Below are positions 18,750-28,010 of a stretch of 64,000 nt of DNA, one piece after another (within the stretch, counting starts at the first letter, position 1; each line of letters begins with the position of its first letter). A program made the translations under genes and the position numbers. A model generated the notes under the pieces. It did not search any database. It was not told where the DNA came from and worked only from the letters and a program-made list of their open reading frames with translations. This stretch comes from CAWJKP01 sp963843465. Lineage in GTDB: Bacteria; Planctomycetota; Planctomycetia; Pirellulales; Thermoguttaceae. The DNA lies in assembly GCA_963843465.1 (NCBI GenBank), contig CAWJKP010000007.1, positions 62,001-126,000 of the forward strand, in the 5' to 3' direction.

Positions 18750-21560
18750 ATGATTCGTTTCTTCGGCTTCTTCCATCGTTCTGGTCGTACGGCTGGCAAG
18801 CGACGCGCTTCTGCTGAGAGGGGACGCCATCGTCGCCTGGGCATCGAATCGCTCGAGTCGCGGCAACTGCTGTCCGTCTCGTTCTCTAGCACGCCCGCCA
18901 GCCAGACCGTCGTGGCCGGCGACGGCTCGCTGAACGTAGCGCTGAACGCCAAAGATACCGCGGGCGACGCCGTGAGCTACCAGGTGAACGTCGTCAGCTC
19001 GAGCTTGTCGCGTCCCGTGACCGCCACGGTGATGCCCAGCTCCAACCCCACGATGACCATGGCCGTCACCGGCACCAGCGCCGACGGGACGAAGTTCTCG
19101 GGGGACATGGTTTTTTCGTTGTTCAGCAATTACGTGCCCGCCGCGGTCACCCCGATTAGCGCGCTGGCCGGCAAGTCGTTCTACAACGGTCTGGAATTCT
19201 TTCGCGTCATCAGCAACTTCATGGCCCAGACAGGCTCGCCCACCAACAATGGACTGGGCGGCTCCGGAACCACCTTCGACGACGATTACGATCCCCATCT
19301 GCAGTTCACGGGCCCGGGTATTTTGGCCATGGCCAACAGCGGCCCGAACAGCAACAGCTCGCAGTTCTTCATCACCAGCCCTGAGGAGGCTTCTCCCTAC
19401 GCTCCCGGTAGTTTCCGCTACACGATCATCGGTTACCTCCTTTCGGGAAACAATATCCTCACGGACATCATGAACGTGCCGGTTGCGACGAATCCCATCA
19501 CGGGGTTCCCGGACCCGGTCAACCCGGTGACCATGACCAAGGTCACGATGGGGACGGACAACCAGGACGGCGTGCTCCAGCTTTCCGCGGCGGCGGGGAC
19601 CACGGGCTCGGAGGTGGTGACCGTGACGGCCACGTCCGTCGAAAACGGCGTCAGGCGGACGGCGACGAGTCCCAAGTTCACGGTGACCGTGTCGCCGCAG
19701 AACTACACCGACCCGCCTTACATCGATCGCCCGGTGAGCCCCATCACGACCACCGTCGGCACGCCGGTCGACTTCACGATCCCCGCGACCAACGTCAACG
19801 GCAACGCCATCACCTATGCCGCCACGCCCTACGACAACGACACGTCCACCATCGACGCGTCCAGCAACATCCCGAACACCACGATAAAGGCAACCGCCGT
19901 CAATTCCAGCGGCCAATGGTCGCTCGATCCGTCCACCGCGCCCGTGGGCGTCTATTCCCTCTTGGAGAGCGTGATGGCGGCCAACCCCGTCGGCCCCGAG
20001 AACACGTCCGCCGACACCGAGTTCGTTCCGGTCTACGTCGACCCCGCCGCGCCGACCGGCATCTCCATGGTGCCGGGCCCCGGCGCCACCTCGACCACGA
20101 TCACCGATCTGAACAACACCCCGGGCAAGACCCTGGAGTTCAACGTCACCGGCGTGACCCCCGGCGACACCGTCCAACTCTACTCCGATGGCACTTTGAT
20201 CCCCACCACCCAGACTACCTTGGGCACTTCCGTGCTGCTGACGACTACCGGCACCGTGACCCTGACTGCCGGGCCCCACGCGATCACCGTCACGCAGACC
20301 TTGGAGGATCAGCCGGTCTCCGTGGGCAATCTGAGCACTACGACGAACCTGGTGAGCCCGGCCTCCACCCTTTCGATCACGGTCGACACCACGCCGCCGG
20401 TGTTCAACTCCACGCCGGTCACCTCGGCGACCGTCAATGTTCCCTACAGCTACCAGGTGACGACCGCTACGGATTCGGCCGGCGCGGTGACCTACTCGTT
20501 GATCTCGCCGGCCAGCGGGATGAGCATCAATTCCAGCAGCGGCCTGATCGCGTGGACGCCCGCCGCCGGGCAGGGACCCGCGGTCAGCGTGGACGTCCAG
20601 GCCACGGACCCCGCGGGCAACACGGCCCAGCAGCAGTTCACCATCAACCTCGCCTCGACCCCCGTAGGCTCCTCCGCCAGCCTCTCCGGCTGCGTCTACC
20701 TGGCCCCCTCGAACAGCGGCATCCGGGTCAGCTCCAGCAAGGGCCTGGGCGGCGTGACCGTCAGGCTCCTGCTGGAGAACAGCTCGGGCACCTTCACGGA
20801 GGTCGCTGGCAAGTCGCCGATCCAAACCAAGGCCGACGGCTCCTACTGCTTCAGCAACCTGGCCGCCGGAACCTATCAGATCCAAGAGACCACGCCGCCC
20901 GTGTTCGTGGAGGGCCGCAGTACCCTGGGCAGCATCGGCGGCGTACCCAGCGGCACGATTCCCCAAACCGACACTTTCCAGGTCACGGTCGCCGCGAGCC
21001 AAAAGGGCACCGGCTACAACTTCAGCGTGCAGGGGGTGGTGCCGCGGTTGTACTCCTTGCGGTTGATGCTCGCCTCCGCGTCGATGACCGGGGACGAGTT
21101 GGAGCAGAGCCTGGAAACGGCCCCCAGCGTCAACCTCGCCGGCTCCGCAAGGAGCACGGCGACCACCAACTTCTCCACGACGTTTTCCGCCGGCGGCTCG
21201 CCGGTCGCGATCGCCTCGCCCGCCGCCTCGATCGCCAGCCCCGACAGTCCCACCCAGGTTTCGATGACCGTCACGCTCACCGATCCGCTGGACGGCTTGG
21301 CCGAACAGCTCCATGCCGTGACCACCGGCACCTCGATCACCGCGTCCTATGCCAACGGCGTGCTTTTGCTCTCCGGCGTAGCGGATACGTCGACCTACCA
21401 GGCGGTGCTCCGCAGCATTACCTACAGCGACACGGCCCCGTCGCCCACCCTTGGCGACCGCACGATCGACGTGATGGTCGACGACGGCACCCTGGACAGC
21501 GCCGTGGCCGTCTCCACGGTCAACGTCCTCCCGATCAGCCGGGCACCTCGGCGGCCGTAA
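18750..21560 (+). CDS. large cell-surface protein with cyclophilin-type PPIase, Ig-like and SdrD_B-like modules
   Basis: 936 residues from ATG 18750. The basic N-terminus ends in RRLGIESLESRQLLS, the planctomycete LEPR-XLL type export/sorting motif. Residues about 100-270 form a cyclophilin-type peptidyl-prolyl isomerase (FYNGLEFFRVISNFMAQTG, GILAMANSGPNSNSSQFFIT), with the active-site arginine in FFRVI. Several Ig/cadherin-like beta modules follow, one with the putative-Ig phrase YSLISPASGMSINSSSGLIA, then an SdrD_B/carboxypeptidase-regulatory-like module (LGGVTVRLLLENSSG, YCFSNLAAGTYQIQETTPP). The sequence ends abruptly with SRAPRRP; in the next frame a repeat-like PGTSAAVTTSNGSVTPGA continues for about 60 bases, so the C-terminus may be frameshifted or truncated against the BBP7 gene. 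Confidence 0.88.
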   Translation: MIRFFGFFHRSGRTAGKRRASAERGRHRRLGIESLESRQLLSVSFSSTPASQTVVAGDGSLNVALNAKDTAGDAVSYQVNVVSSSLSRPVTATVMPSSNPTMTMAVTGTSADGTKFSGDMVFSLFSNYVPAAVTPISALAGKSFYNGLEFFRVISNFMAQTGSPTNNGLGGSGTTFDDDYDPHLQFTGPGILAMANSGPNSNSSQFFITSPEEASPYAPGSFRYTIIGYLLSGNNILTDIMNVPVATNPITGFPDPVNPVTMTKVTMGTDNQDGVLQLSAAAGTTGSEVVTVTATSVENGVRRTATSPKFTVTVSPQNYTDPPYIDRPVSPITTTVGTPVDFTIPATNVNGNAITYAATPYDNDTSTIDASSNIPNTTIKATAVNSSGQWSLDPSTAPVGVYSLLESVMAANPVGPENTSADTEFVPVYVDPAAPTGISMVPGPGATSTTITDLNNTPGKTLEFNVTGVTPGDTVQLYSDGTLIPTTQTTLGTSVLLTTTGTVTLTAGPHAITVTQTLEDQPVSVGNLSTTTNLVSPASTLSITVDTTPPVFNSTPVTSATVNVPYSYQVTTATDSAGAVTYSLISPASGMSINSSSGLIAWTPAAGQGPAVSVDVQATDPAGNTAQQQFTINLASTPVGSSASLSGCVYLAPSNSGIRVSSSKGLGGVTVRLLLENSSGTFTEVAGKSPIQTKADGSYCFSNLAAGTYQIQETTPPVFVEGRSTLGSIGGVPSGTIPQTDTFQVTVAASQKGTGYNFSVQGVVPRLYSLRLMLASASMTGDELEQSLETAPSVNLAGSARSTATTNFSTTFSAGGSPVAIASPAASIASPDSPTQVSMTVTLTDPLDGLAEQLHAVTTGTSITASYANGVLLLSGVADTSTYQAVLRSITYSDTAPSPTLGDRTIDVMVDDGTLDSAVAVSTVNVLPISRAPRRP

Positions 21561-21622
21561 CGACGTCCAATGGCTCGGTCACCCCCGGCGCCTCCGCGAC
21601 CTTTACGGCCGCGGCGACGCCG

Positions 21623-22957
21623 TTAGAACGAGTATTCCAGGCCCCAACTGAGGCCTTGAGCCCAGAAGTTGTTGGCGGCGTTGAGGAATTGGGGCTGAAG
21701 CGGGCCCACGCGGGGCACGACGGGCGGCGGGAAGAGGTCCGGATTGACGGCGGTGTCGATCTGCTCACCCGCCCGGCGCACCTGGCTCCAGTAGATGAAG
21801 CTGTAACCCATCGTGGCGCGGAGGCGGCAGGTGATATCGTAGCCCAGCGTGAGGCCCAACTCGGGCATGATCGAGAACTGGTTGCCGCTGTAAGCGCCGA
21901 TGTTGGAGGAAAGGGCGAAGAGGCCGCCGCTGCTGATCGTCGGGGCCCCACCGGCCGGGGTGACCGTCGTGGAACCGTTGATCGTCGTGCCGGTGTGGGT
22001 ATTGCCCAGGCCCAACTTCATCAGCAGGTCTAAGGTCCAGGCGCAGTTGCGGATCTGGCCGTTGAAGCCGAACTCCACGCCGTTGAAGGTGTTGTCGGTA
22101 CCGAAACCATCCGTGACGGCCAAGGTCGTTCCCACGGGGACGATGCCCCCCGGGCCGGTCGCGGCGACCGAGTCGTTCATGGCGACCGCGTCCGCCAGCC
22201 GCGCATAGCGGTAGCCCACGACGAAGTCCATTCCCGCGTTGCAGTTCTGGTAGATGTTCCTCCGCAGCAGGGCTTCGAGCGTCTCGAACCGGCTGACGGC
22301 GCTGACCCCAATCGAGCCCGTGGAGACGCCCGGGTAAGCGACCAGAACCGCGTCCGGGCTGCCGGTCAGGACGTTGGTGAAGGGGACGCCCAGGATCGGC
22401 GTGGTCGTGCTGCTGAAGTTCGCCGACTGGCCGCTGTTGCCCAGTGCCAGATAGGTCACCTCGAAGCTGGCCTGCTGGCAGGGGTCAAGCCAGACGCCCA
22501 GGGTAAACCGGGCGCCGGAACGGGCCTGGTCATTCACCTCGTCGCCGCCGAACAGGACGGTCGTGGTCGGCAAGCCGAGGACGCCGGCGTCGGCAAAGGC
22601 CGTCCCGGCGGGACTGGTCGTCACCAGGGGCGGCAGATGGTCGCCCTTGGTCCACCAGAGCAAGTAGTCCGCCGAGCCATACACGCGGTTCTGCAACGGG
22701 GCGTAAAGCTCGCCGAAAGCGGAGCAGAGAGGCGTCTCCCCGCAGTCGCAATCGCCGTTGCCACAACACTCGCCACAGGCCGGCTTGCCCGGGTCGGCGG
22801 AGTGTGCGGGTTGGGCCGTATCCCTGCCGTCGCTGACGGCCGGATTCCCCGCCAGCCGCAACGAATCCGCGCCCGTGGCCTCCCCCGCGTCATCCCCGAG
22901 GACCACCCTGGGACTAACACACAGCAGGGCTACTGCAAGCAACCATCGGTGGTGCAT
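21623..22957 (-). CDS. BBP7-family outer-membrane beta-barrel protein
   Basis: 444 residues from ATG 22957, which has AAGGA seven bases upstream; a longer in-frame extension to 23257 runs through a tandem repeat and is rejected. A signal peptide (LLAVALLCVSPRVVLG) precedes a cysteine-rich stretch (PACGECCGNGDCDCGE). The rest is the PF07585 barrel found only in planctomycetes: YGSADYLLWWTKGDHLPPLV at the start, many alternating hydrophobic strands, YRYARLADAVAM in the middle, and a C-terminus ending GLSWGLEYSF with the terminal aromatic typical of outer-membrane barrels. The function within the family is unknown. The gene converges on the surface cyclophilin with about 60 bases between stops. 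Confidence 0.9.
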   Translation of the reverse strand: MHHRWLLAVALLCVSPRVVLGDDAGEATGADSLRLAGNPAVSDGRDTAQPAHSADPGKPACGECCGNGDCDCGETPLCSAFGELYAPLQNRVYGSADYLLWWTKGDHLPPLVTTSPAGTAFADAGVLGLPTTTVLFGGDEVNDQARSGARFTLGVWLDPCQQASFEVTYLALGNSGQSANFSSTTTPILGVPFTNVLTGSPDAVLVAYPGVSTGSIGVSAVSRFETLEALLRRNIYQNCNAGMDFVVGYRYARLADAVAMNDSVAATGPGGIVPVGTTLAVTDGFGTDNTFNGVEFGFNGQIRNCAWTLDLLMKLGLGNTHTGTTINGSTTVTPAGGAPTISSGGLFALSSNIGAYSGNQFSIMPELGLTLGYDITCRLRATMGYSFIYWSQVRRAGEQIDTAVNPDLFPPPVVPRVGPLQPQFLNAANNFWAQGLSWGLEYSF

Positions 22958-23080
22958 TGCCATTCCTTTTCTTATTGTGGTCCTGAACGCTTCCGCTGCA
23001 AGCAGAGCCTTTTTGCCGAACAGTCGCCGTGCCTGGACGGCTTTTCCGCTATAATCCATCGGTGCGACAATCGCCTTATC

Positions 23081-23240
23081 ATGCGAACTTTCATCAGCCT
23101 CATTAAGAGCGTTACCACCCGTCATTCCCTTGCCATGCGAACTCTCATCATCCCCGTCAAGAGCGTTACCACCCGCAATTCCCTTACCATGCGGACTTTC
23201 ATCAGCCCTATTAAGAGCGTTACCACCCGCAAATCTTAAC
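23081..23240. repeat. 54-bp tandem repeat, about three copies
   Basis: Copies begin at 23081, 23135 and 23189, each starting ATGCG(A/G)AC and containing AAGAGCGTTACCACCCG. The period is exactly 54 bases, so both strands stay open: plus reads MRTFISPIKSVTTR-like and minus reads GGNALN.ADESSHGKG-like units. It lies upstream of the BBP7 gene. The units are contiguous with no unique spacers, so it is not a CRISPR array. Confidence 0.85.
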
Positions 23241-23410
23241 CCGGCCCCGGATCGCACCTACAGGCGCAGCGAGCGCGTCAGGAAGGCGGTGCGGGGGCGG
23301 GATGCAACGATGGTAGGAGCACCGGGGGGCCAGGCAATCGACCCAAATCGGTCTCCGCCGGCCATTCTCAGCCTCAATCAGCAGCAGCACTTGCACGTCG
23401 GCTGATTATT

Positions 23411-23537
23411 CGTAACCGTTCACAGGCCGGAAAGTAGCAGGCACACTCCGTGTGCCGTCCGCGCAAGCACACACCCGACAAGGCGGACGGCACACGGAGT
23501 GTGCCTGCTACTATAGCGCGGCCCGTGAACGGTTACG
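23411..23537. repeat. MITE-like nested inverted repeat
   Basis: Outer 13-base perfect ends CGTAACCGTTCAC (23411-23423) and its complement (23525-23537) enclose a second, 30-base perfect inverted repeat (23433-23462 and 23483-23512). The inner arms begin AGTAGCAGGCACACTCCGTG, the same sequence type found inside the GH59 coding region at 25409-25463. The outer ends recur at 9105-9224. It lies just beyond the 3' end of the GH59 gene. Confidence 0.9.
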
Positions 23538-23538
23538 A

Positions 23539-25551
23539 TTATCTTGGCCCCGCGGCCACCGAGACACGATCGAACTGGGCATGGTTCCAGCCGCTGCCGA
23601 GTCCAACCATGCCGGCATGGTACGTGGCGTCGGTCACTTTCGCCAGCGGGGAACCGTCCAAGGCAGCGAGAATCGTATCGCCGGCCAGAACCAGCTTCAA
23701 GGTGTGCCAGGTGTCGGCGCTGAAGGCGGCCTGGCCGGCGGCGAGCAGCGCTTTGTCGCTGGACAGTTCCCACCTGCCCGCCTGATCGACTTTCAGCCAG
23801 TAGCCGCACGGCGGTTTCTGCTCTTGTTTGACCGCAGCCACGCGCCCGAAGAGATACACCGAGCCGGCCTTCTCGATGAGAACGTCGGTACTGACCGCGT
23901 AATCCCGCCAGGTTGCGTCACCGAAGAATGTCTCGGGCTGCGGGTTGGCATGGTAGTGCCAGCAGATGCCTTCCTGGGACATAACCTGGCGCAAGCTGCG
24001 CCCCTTGCCATCGGCACGACGGACCACCTCGAAGCAGCCGCCCTGGTCGCTGAAATACTTCGGCGTCGAGCCGGGCTCATAGGTCTGGAAATCCTCACGG
24101 TAGGGCATGGGGAAAGGTTTCGGCTGGGGCACCGCAGGCGTGCCCTTCTGCTGGCCGGTCGTTGTCGACAAGCTGTAGATGGCCCCGGGATCGAGCGTGA
24201 TCGCCAGCTTCCCGGCCGCCGGCCGTGCGGTCTTCAGGTGGACGAACTGCTCCTGCCGGTTCGTGCGCCATACGTGTACGTCGTGGGCCGAGAGCCCGCC
24301 GGAGAGTTGAAAGGTGATTGGCTGGGGCTGCTGGGCGTCTACCGTTTCGAGGATTACGCTATAGTCCGTGCCGTTGGTGGACTTGAGGGTCACGTAGCTG
24401 CCGCCGCCGGGCAAGAGGCCGCAGGCCTGGCCGTCGAGATATTTCCAGCCCGGCCTGGCGAATTGGGTGGTGTGGGCCGCCGCCCAGAGGCATGGCTGCA
24501 CTTCATAATGCCCCGACCAGGGCGTGTTGGCCCGGATCAGACCGCAGTCGGGCCAGGGGAGGTTATCGTAATAGGAGGTGATCAGGGCCCAGATGACCGT
24601 CTTGGTCATCTTGCCCTGGATATAGTTGCGGTTGCAGATCTTCGCCACGGTCGCGGCGCCGGCCCAGCCGGCCTTGCCGCCAAAACCGTCCTCGGTGCTC
24701 CAGAGCGGCTTGCCGCACTGCTTGGCGGCGGCGGTGCTGGCGTAGTCGGGGTAATGGACGCCGACGACCTGGATCGCGGCGGCCAACGCGGGATCGGCTT
24801 TCATCCGCTCGACGATCGTCCAGGCATGGACTTCATCCGCCGCCACGATCTTCACGGCCCCGAGACCGTTGCGATCCAGCGTCGTTCGCAGAAGCTTGAT
24901 CCAGGCCGTATCGTAGGGAGTCTCGTTCCAGATGCCCACGTAATCCACGTCCAGGCCGTGGACGGACTTTGCGCCGCGGATGAATTTGACGAGGTAGTCG
25001 GCGTTGTCCTGGCTGTAGAACTTGCCTCCGCCGATCCAGCCCGGCACGCCCCATTCCAGGCAATCGAGCATGATCGGGGCGTTTCGCCGCTTGGCCTCCT
25101 CCATCAGCCACCACTCGTAGCCCCGCCGGCAGTTCTCGTCGTCCGCCGTGTGCATGTGGCTCGGCTCGCAGCCCATAGTGGAGTTGACGTCGCCGCCGAC
25201 TTCGACCTTCAAATGGTGCAGCGCGGCGCCGTAATTCGGCTTGAAGAGGAGGTCCAGGATCTGGCTTCGCGCGGGCTGGGGATAGTCGATCAAGAGGCGC
25301 GAGGCGGCGCCGGCGCTCAGCGCTCCTATGCCCTCGAACGTGCGGCCCTCCCGGGCGCCGTCCAGGCGAATGGCAAGGACCGGCAAATCAAGAAGTGTCG
25401 CAGTATAAGTAGCAGGCACACGCCGTGTGCCGTCCGCAACCGCACACGGCGTGTGCCTGCCACTGGGTTGCGCCGCAAGGGCCTGCGCGGCAGACCCCGA
25501 TATCGCAAGGATGCCTAGAAGGATCGGCGGAAGTCTCAGCGATTTTGTCAT
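23539..25551 (-). CDS. secreted GH59 galactocerebrosidase-like glycosidase
   Basis: 670 residues, close in sequence style to animal galactosylceramidase over its catalytic barrel: FEGIGALSAG, NYGAALHHLKVEVGGD, EPSHMHTADDEN, RRGYEWWLMEEAKRRN. The acid/base glutamate is E210 in GIWNE and the nucleophile E287 in STEDG, so a galactosidase acting on galactolipid- or galactoside-like substrates is expected. A C-terminal lectin-like beta-sandwich (residues about 480-670) follows. After the signal peptide (LLGILAISGSAAQALA) residues 30-57 are encoded by an in-frame copy of a dispersed palindromic repeat (SGRHTPCAV), an insertion unlikely to belong to the enzyme fold. The sugar-porter gene lies immediately upstream on the same strand, with its stop four bases before this ATG. 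Confidence 0.92.
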   Translation of the reverse strand: MTKSLRLPPILLGILAISGSAAQALAAQPSGRHTPCAVADGTRRVPATYTATLLDLPVLAIRLDGAREGRTFEGIGALSAGAASRLLIDYPQPARSQILDLLFKPNYGAALHHLKVEVGGDVNSTMGCEPSHMHTADDENCRRGYEWWLMEEAKRRNAPIMLDCLEWGVPGWIGGGKFYSQDNADYLVKFIRGAKSVHGLDVDYVGIWNETPYDTAWIKLLRTTLDRNGLGAVKIVAADEVHAWTIVERMKADPALAAAIQVVGVHYPDYASTAAAKQCGKPLWSTEDGFGGKAGWAGAATVAKICNRNYIQGKMTKTVIWALITSYYDNLPWPDCGLIRANTPWSGHYEVQPCLWAAAHTTQFARPGWKYLDGQACGLLPGGGSYVTLKSTNGTDYSVILETVDAQQPQPITFQLSGGLSAHDVHVWRTNRQEQFVHLKTARPAAGKLAITLDPGAIYSLSTTTGQQKGTPAVPQPKPFPMPYREDFQTYEPGSTPKYFSDQGGCFEVVRRADGKGRSLRQVMSQEGICWHYHANPQPETFFGDATWRDYAVSTDVLIEKAGSVYLFGRVAAVKQEQKPPCGYWLKVDQAGRWELSSDKALLAAGQAAFSADTWHTLKLVLAGDTILAALDGSPLAKVTDATYHAGMVGLGSGWNHAQFDRVSVAAGPR
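25409..25463. repeat. palindromic repeat inserted inside the GH59 coding sequence
   Basis: Left arm 25409-25430 (GTAGCAGGCACACGCCGTG...) and right arm 25442-25463 are reverse complements with one mismatch. The unit matches the inner arms of the element at 23433-23512, keeps the GH59 reading frame open and encodes RHTPCAV on the coding strand, just after the signal peptide. Confidence 0.85.
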
Positions 25552-25555
25552 GAAG

Positions 25556-27168
25556 CTACCTCAACTGGCGTTCGATGTTTTCCAAGGTTTTTCCCTTGGT
25601 TTCCGGCAGCCGGACCAGGACGTAGAAGAATCCGCAGGCGCAAATGGCGCTAAAGACGAAGAACGATCCTCCCAGCGTTATCTTCTCGGAGACAACGGGG
25701 TACCAAAGCGCCACGGCAAAACAGGCCGCCCAGAGCGAGAACACGGAAACCGACATGGCCGCTCCGCGGATGCGGTTGGGAAAGATCTCCGAGAGGATCA
25801 CCCACGTGATCGGGGCGAGCGTGCAGCAGTAGCAGGCCATCGCCGCGAGGATCAACGCCAGCACCGATCTGCCCTGGGCCCCGGCCACGTACGCGGCCCC
25901 CAGCCCGGAAAAGCAGATCGCCAGGCCCACGGTGCCGGCCAGCATGAGGATCTTGCGGCCCAGACGGTCCACGGCGGCGATAGCCAGGAGCGTGAAGACG
26001 AGGTTCACGCCGCCCACCACCACCACGTTCCAGAGGATATCGCTCGGTTCGTACCCGGCGGCCGCAAAAATCTTGTCGGCATAGTAGAAAATGCAGTTGA
26101 TGCCGCAGCACTGCTGGAGCACCGCCAGCGTGACGCCCAAGGCGAGGATGCTCCTCATCCGCGGATCGAGCAGCTCGCGGAAATCGACCTTCTGGACCTC
26201 GTTGACCAGCGTGGCCTTGATCTCGGCCACTTCGCGCTGGGCGAAGGCCGCGCCGCCGATCCTGGCCAACACGCCCCGGGCCCGGGCATCCCTGCCGTTC
26301 TTGACAAGCCACCGCGGGCTCTCCGGCACCACGAACATGGCAAGGAAGAACAACAGCCCCGGCAGGGTGACCGCACCGAACATCCATCGCCAGCCGCAGG
26401 TCTCGTTCCACGGCACCAGGCCGCGGTGGGCGATTTCCACGTAGCTGGCGGGCAGCTTGATTTGATGGTCCTTCAGAAACGCGAGGACCGTCTTATCGGT
26501 CGGACTGCCGTCGTGTTTCTTGAGGAAGTCGCCGACTTTCCCGGCGGGGATCCGCGGCCCATACTTGGCGAGGAAGGCTTTTGCAAATTCCGCCTGGGAG
26601 ACGGCGGCGGGCCCGGGCGAAACGGCCGCCAGCGACCGCCCGTCCATGCGGTCGCCGTGGCTGCCGATGGCCCAGTTGCGCACTGGGCCAGAAGCACGCC
26701 GATCACGATCGTAAGCTGGTTCAAGGAGACGAGTCTTCCTCGCACGTCCGCCGGGGAGACCTCGGCGATGTAGACGGGCGAGATGTTCGAGGCCAGGCCG
26801 ATGCCGACGCCGCCGGCCATGCGGAAAATCACGAACCAGGTGAAACCGCCGAGACGGGCCGTGTCCTGCGACAGCGCCACTCCCACGCCGGTGGCGACGA
26901 ACAACAGGCCGGCCAGGATCAGCAGGCGTTTTCGGCCGTAGCGGTCGCTCAATCCGCCCGCCATCAGCGATCCCACGAGGCAGCCCACCAGGGCGCAACT
27001 GGTCGCCCAGCCTTCGAGGTAAGCGGTGGTCAGGTGGAAGTGCTTCTCATAGAACATCTTCGCGCCGTTGATGACCACCCAATCGTAGCCGAACAACAGG
27101 CCGCCCATCGCCGCCACCAGGCAAATCGCCCAGAGGTACGCCATGCGGAAGTGCTCGCTGCGGTTCAC
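25556..27168 (-). CDS. sugar-porter MFS transporter (frameshifted)
   Basis: The N-terminal frame (27168 to about 26690) has GGLLFGYDWVVINGA and the loop motif GGLSDRYGRKR; the C-terminal frame (about 26690 to 25556) has PESPRWLV, QQCCGINCIFYYADKIF and the terminal PETKGKTLENIE, all hallmarks of the sugar porter family. The frame breaks near 26684: restoring one G turns LLAQCA into LLAQVRNWAIG. About 12 membrane helices are expected, plus an unusually long soluble loop of roughly 90 residues after helix 5, as in some D-xylose/inositol-type porters of planctomycetes. It overlaps the upstream UlaG-like gene by four bases and precedes GH59, suggesting import of the released sugar. Confidence 0.88.
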
Positions 27169-28010
27169 GCCGTGTTCCTTTCCGGGCGGTTGCTCGCCGT
27201 GACGTTGCGCTGGCCGTGCCGCGGGACGCGCGTCGCCAACTGCGGATACTTGACGCGCATGTAGTCTACGAACAACTGCGGGTTCTCGCTATTGGCCGCG
27301 AACATGTCGAAATGGGTGGGAATCGTCAGCCCGGGCCGGATGGCGCCCGCCAGGTCCGCCGCCTCCTGGTAGGTCATGTTGCCGATGCAGTTCGCGGCAA
27401 GGCGTTTGGCGTCGCGGCCGTTGATCGGCAACAGCGCCAGGTCCAGCGGCCATCGCCGCAGCCCGGCCTGCATACCTTCATAGACGCACGTATCGCCCGC
27501 GTGGTAGAGGCGGAATCCGCCGCCTTCGACGATATAGCCCAGGTACGGGTGCAGACCCGTCGCGGGATCCTCGTCCAGGAACTCGTGCGCCGCCGGGACG
27601 GCGGTCACGGTCAGCCCGTCGTGTTGAACGACGATCCCCTCATCGATGCCCAGCACGCGCTGGTCGGAAAGTCCAATCTCACCAGCGATTTTCTCTCGCA
27701 GCAGCTTGGGCACGACGAACCTTGCGCCGGGCGAGGCCTTGGCGATGGCCGGCCAGGACTGGCGGTCGATGTGATCGCCGTGGTCGTGGCTCCCCAGCAC
27801 CAGCGCAGCCCCGGTCACTTCCTCGGCGGCGACCAACGGCGCCACCTGCCGCGACGGGTCCGGCGTGAGGTAAGGATCGAGCCAGCAGACGGTCGTGCCC
27901 AGCTTGACGACAAAGCCCTGCTGGCCCAGCCACCACCAGGCACATTGGCCTGGCGGGACTTCACAGGCATGGATCTCTTCGATCAACATTCTGCCGGTCT
28001 TCATTCGCAC
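27165..28010 (-). CDS. UlaG-like MBL-fold metal-dependent hydrolase
   Basis: 281 residues; a start a few codons further in (M3 or M8) is also possible. The metallo-beta-lactamase metal site is seen as SHDHGDHID (HxHxDH) at about residue 75, with later ligands in PAAHEF, YHAGDT and a final histidine in IPTHFDMF. The pattern with WLDPYLTPD and an extended N-terminus is that of the UlaG/L-ascorbate-6-phosphate lactonase group. Its stop overlaps the start of the sugar-porter gene by four bases (ATGA type), so the two are translationally coupled, and a role in opening a sugar lactone or processing the imported sugar is a reasonable inference. Confidence 0.87.
   Translation of the reverse strand: MRMKTGRMLIEEIHACEVPPGQCAWWWLGQQGFVVKLGTTVCWLDPYLTPDPSRQVAPLVAAEEVTGAALVLGSHDHGDHIDRQSWPAIAKASPGARFVVPKLLREKIAGEIGLSDQRVLGIDEGIVVQHDGLTVTAVPAAHEFLDEDPATGLHPYLGYIVEGGGFRLYHAGDTCVYEGMQAGLRRWPLDLALLPINGRDAKRLAANCIGNMTYQEAADLAGAIRPGLTIPTHFDMFAANSENPQLFVDYMRVKYPQLATRVPRHGQRNVTASNRPERNTA

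Noticed and set aside
18588..21314. 908-codon open frame on the minus strand opposite the surface cyclophilin
   Set aside because: Pure antisense shadow of a GC-rich gene: Gly/Arg/Asp-rich, no domain, no signal or ribosome site.
19916..22033. 705-codon plus-strand frame overlapping two genes
   Set aside because: Shifted-frame shadow of the surface protein running on antisense to BBP7; only its short PGTSAAVTTSNGS piece looks like a frameshifted end of the surface protein.
23081..23240. Possible CRISPR array
   Set aside because: Units are contiguous and nearly identical with no unique spacers and no cas genes in the window.
23452..25518. 688-codon plus-strand frame opposite GH59
   Set aside because: Antisense of a well-supported enzyme with catalytic motifs.
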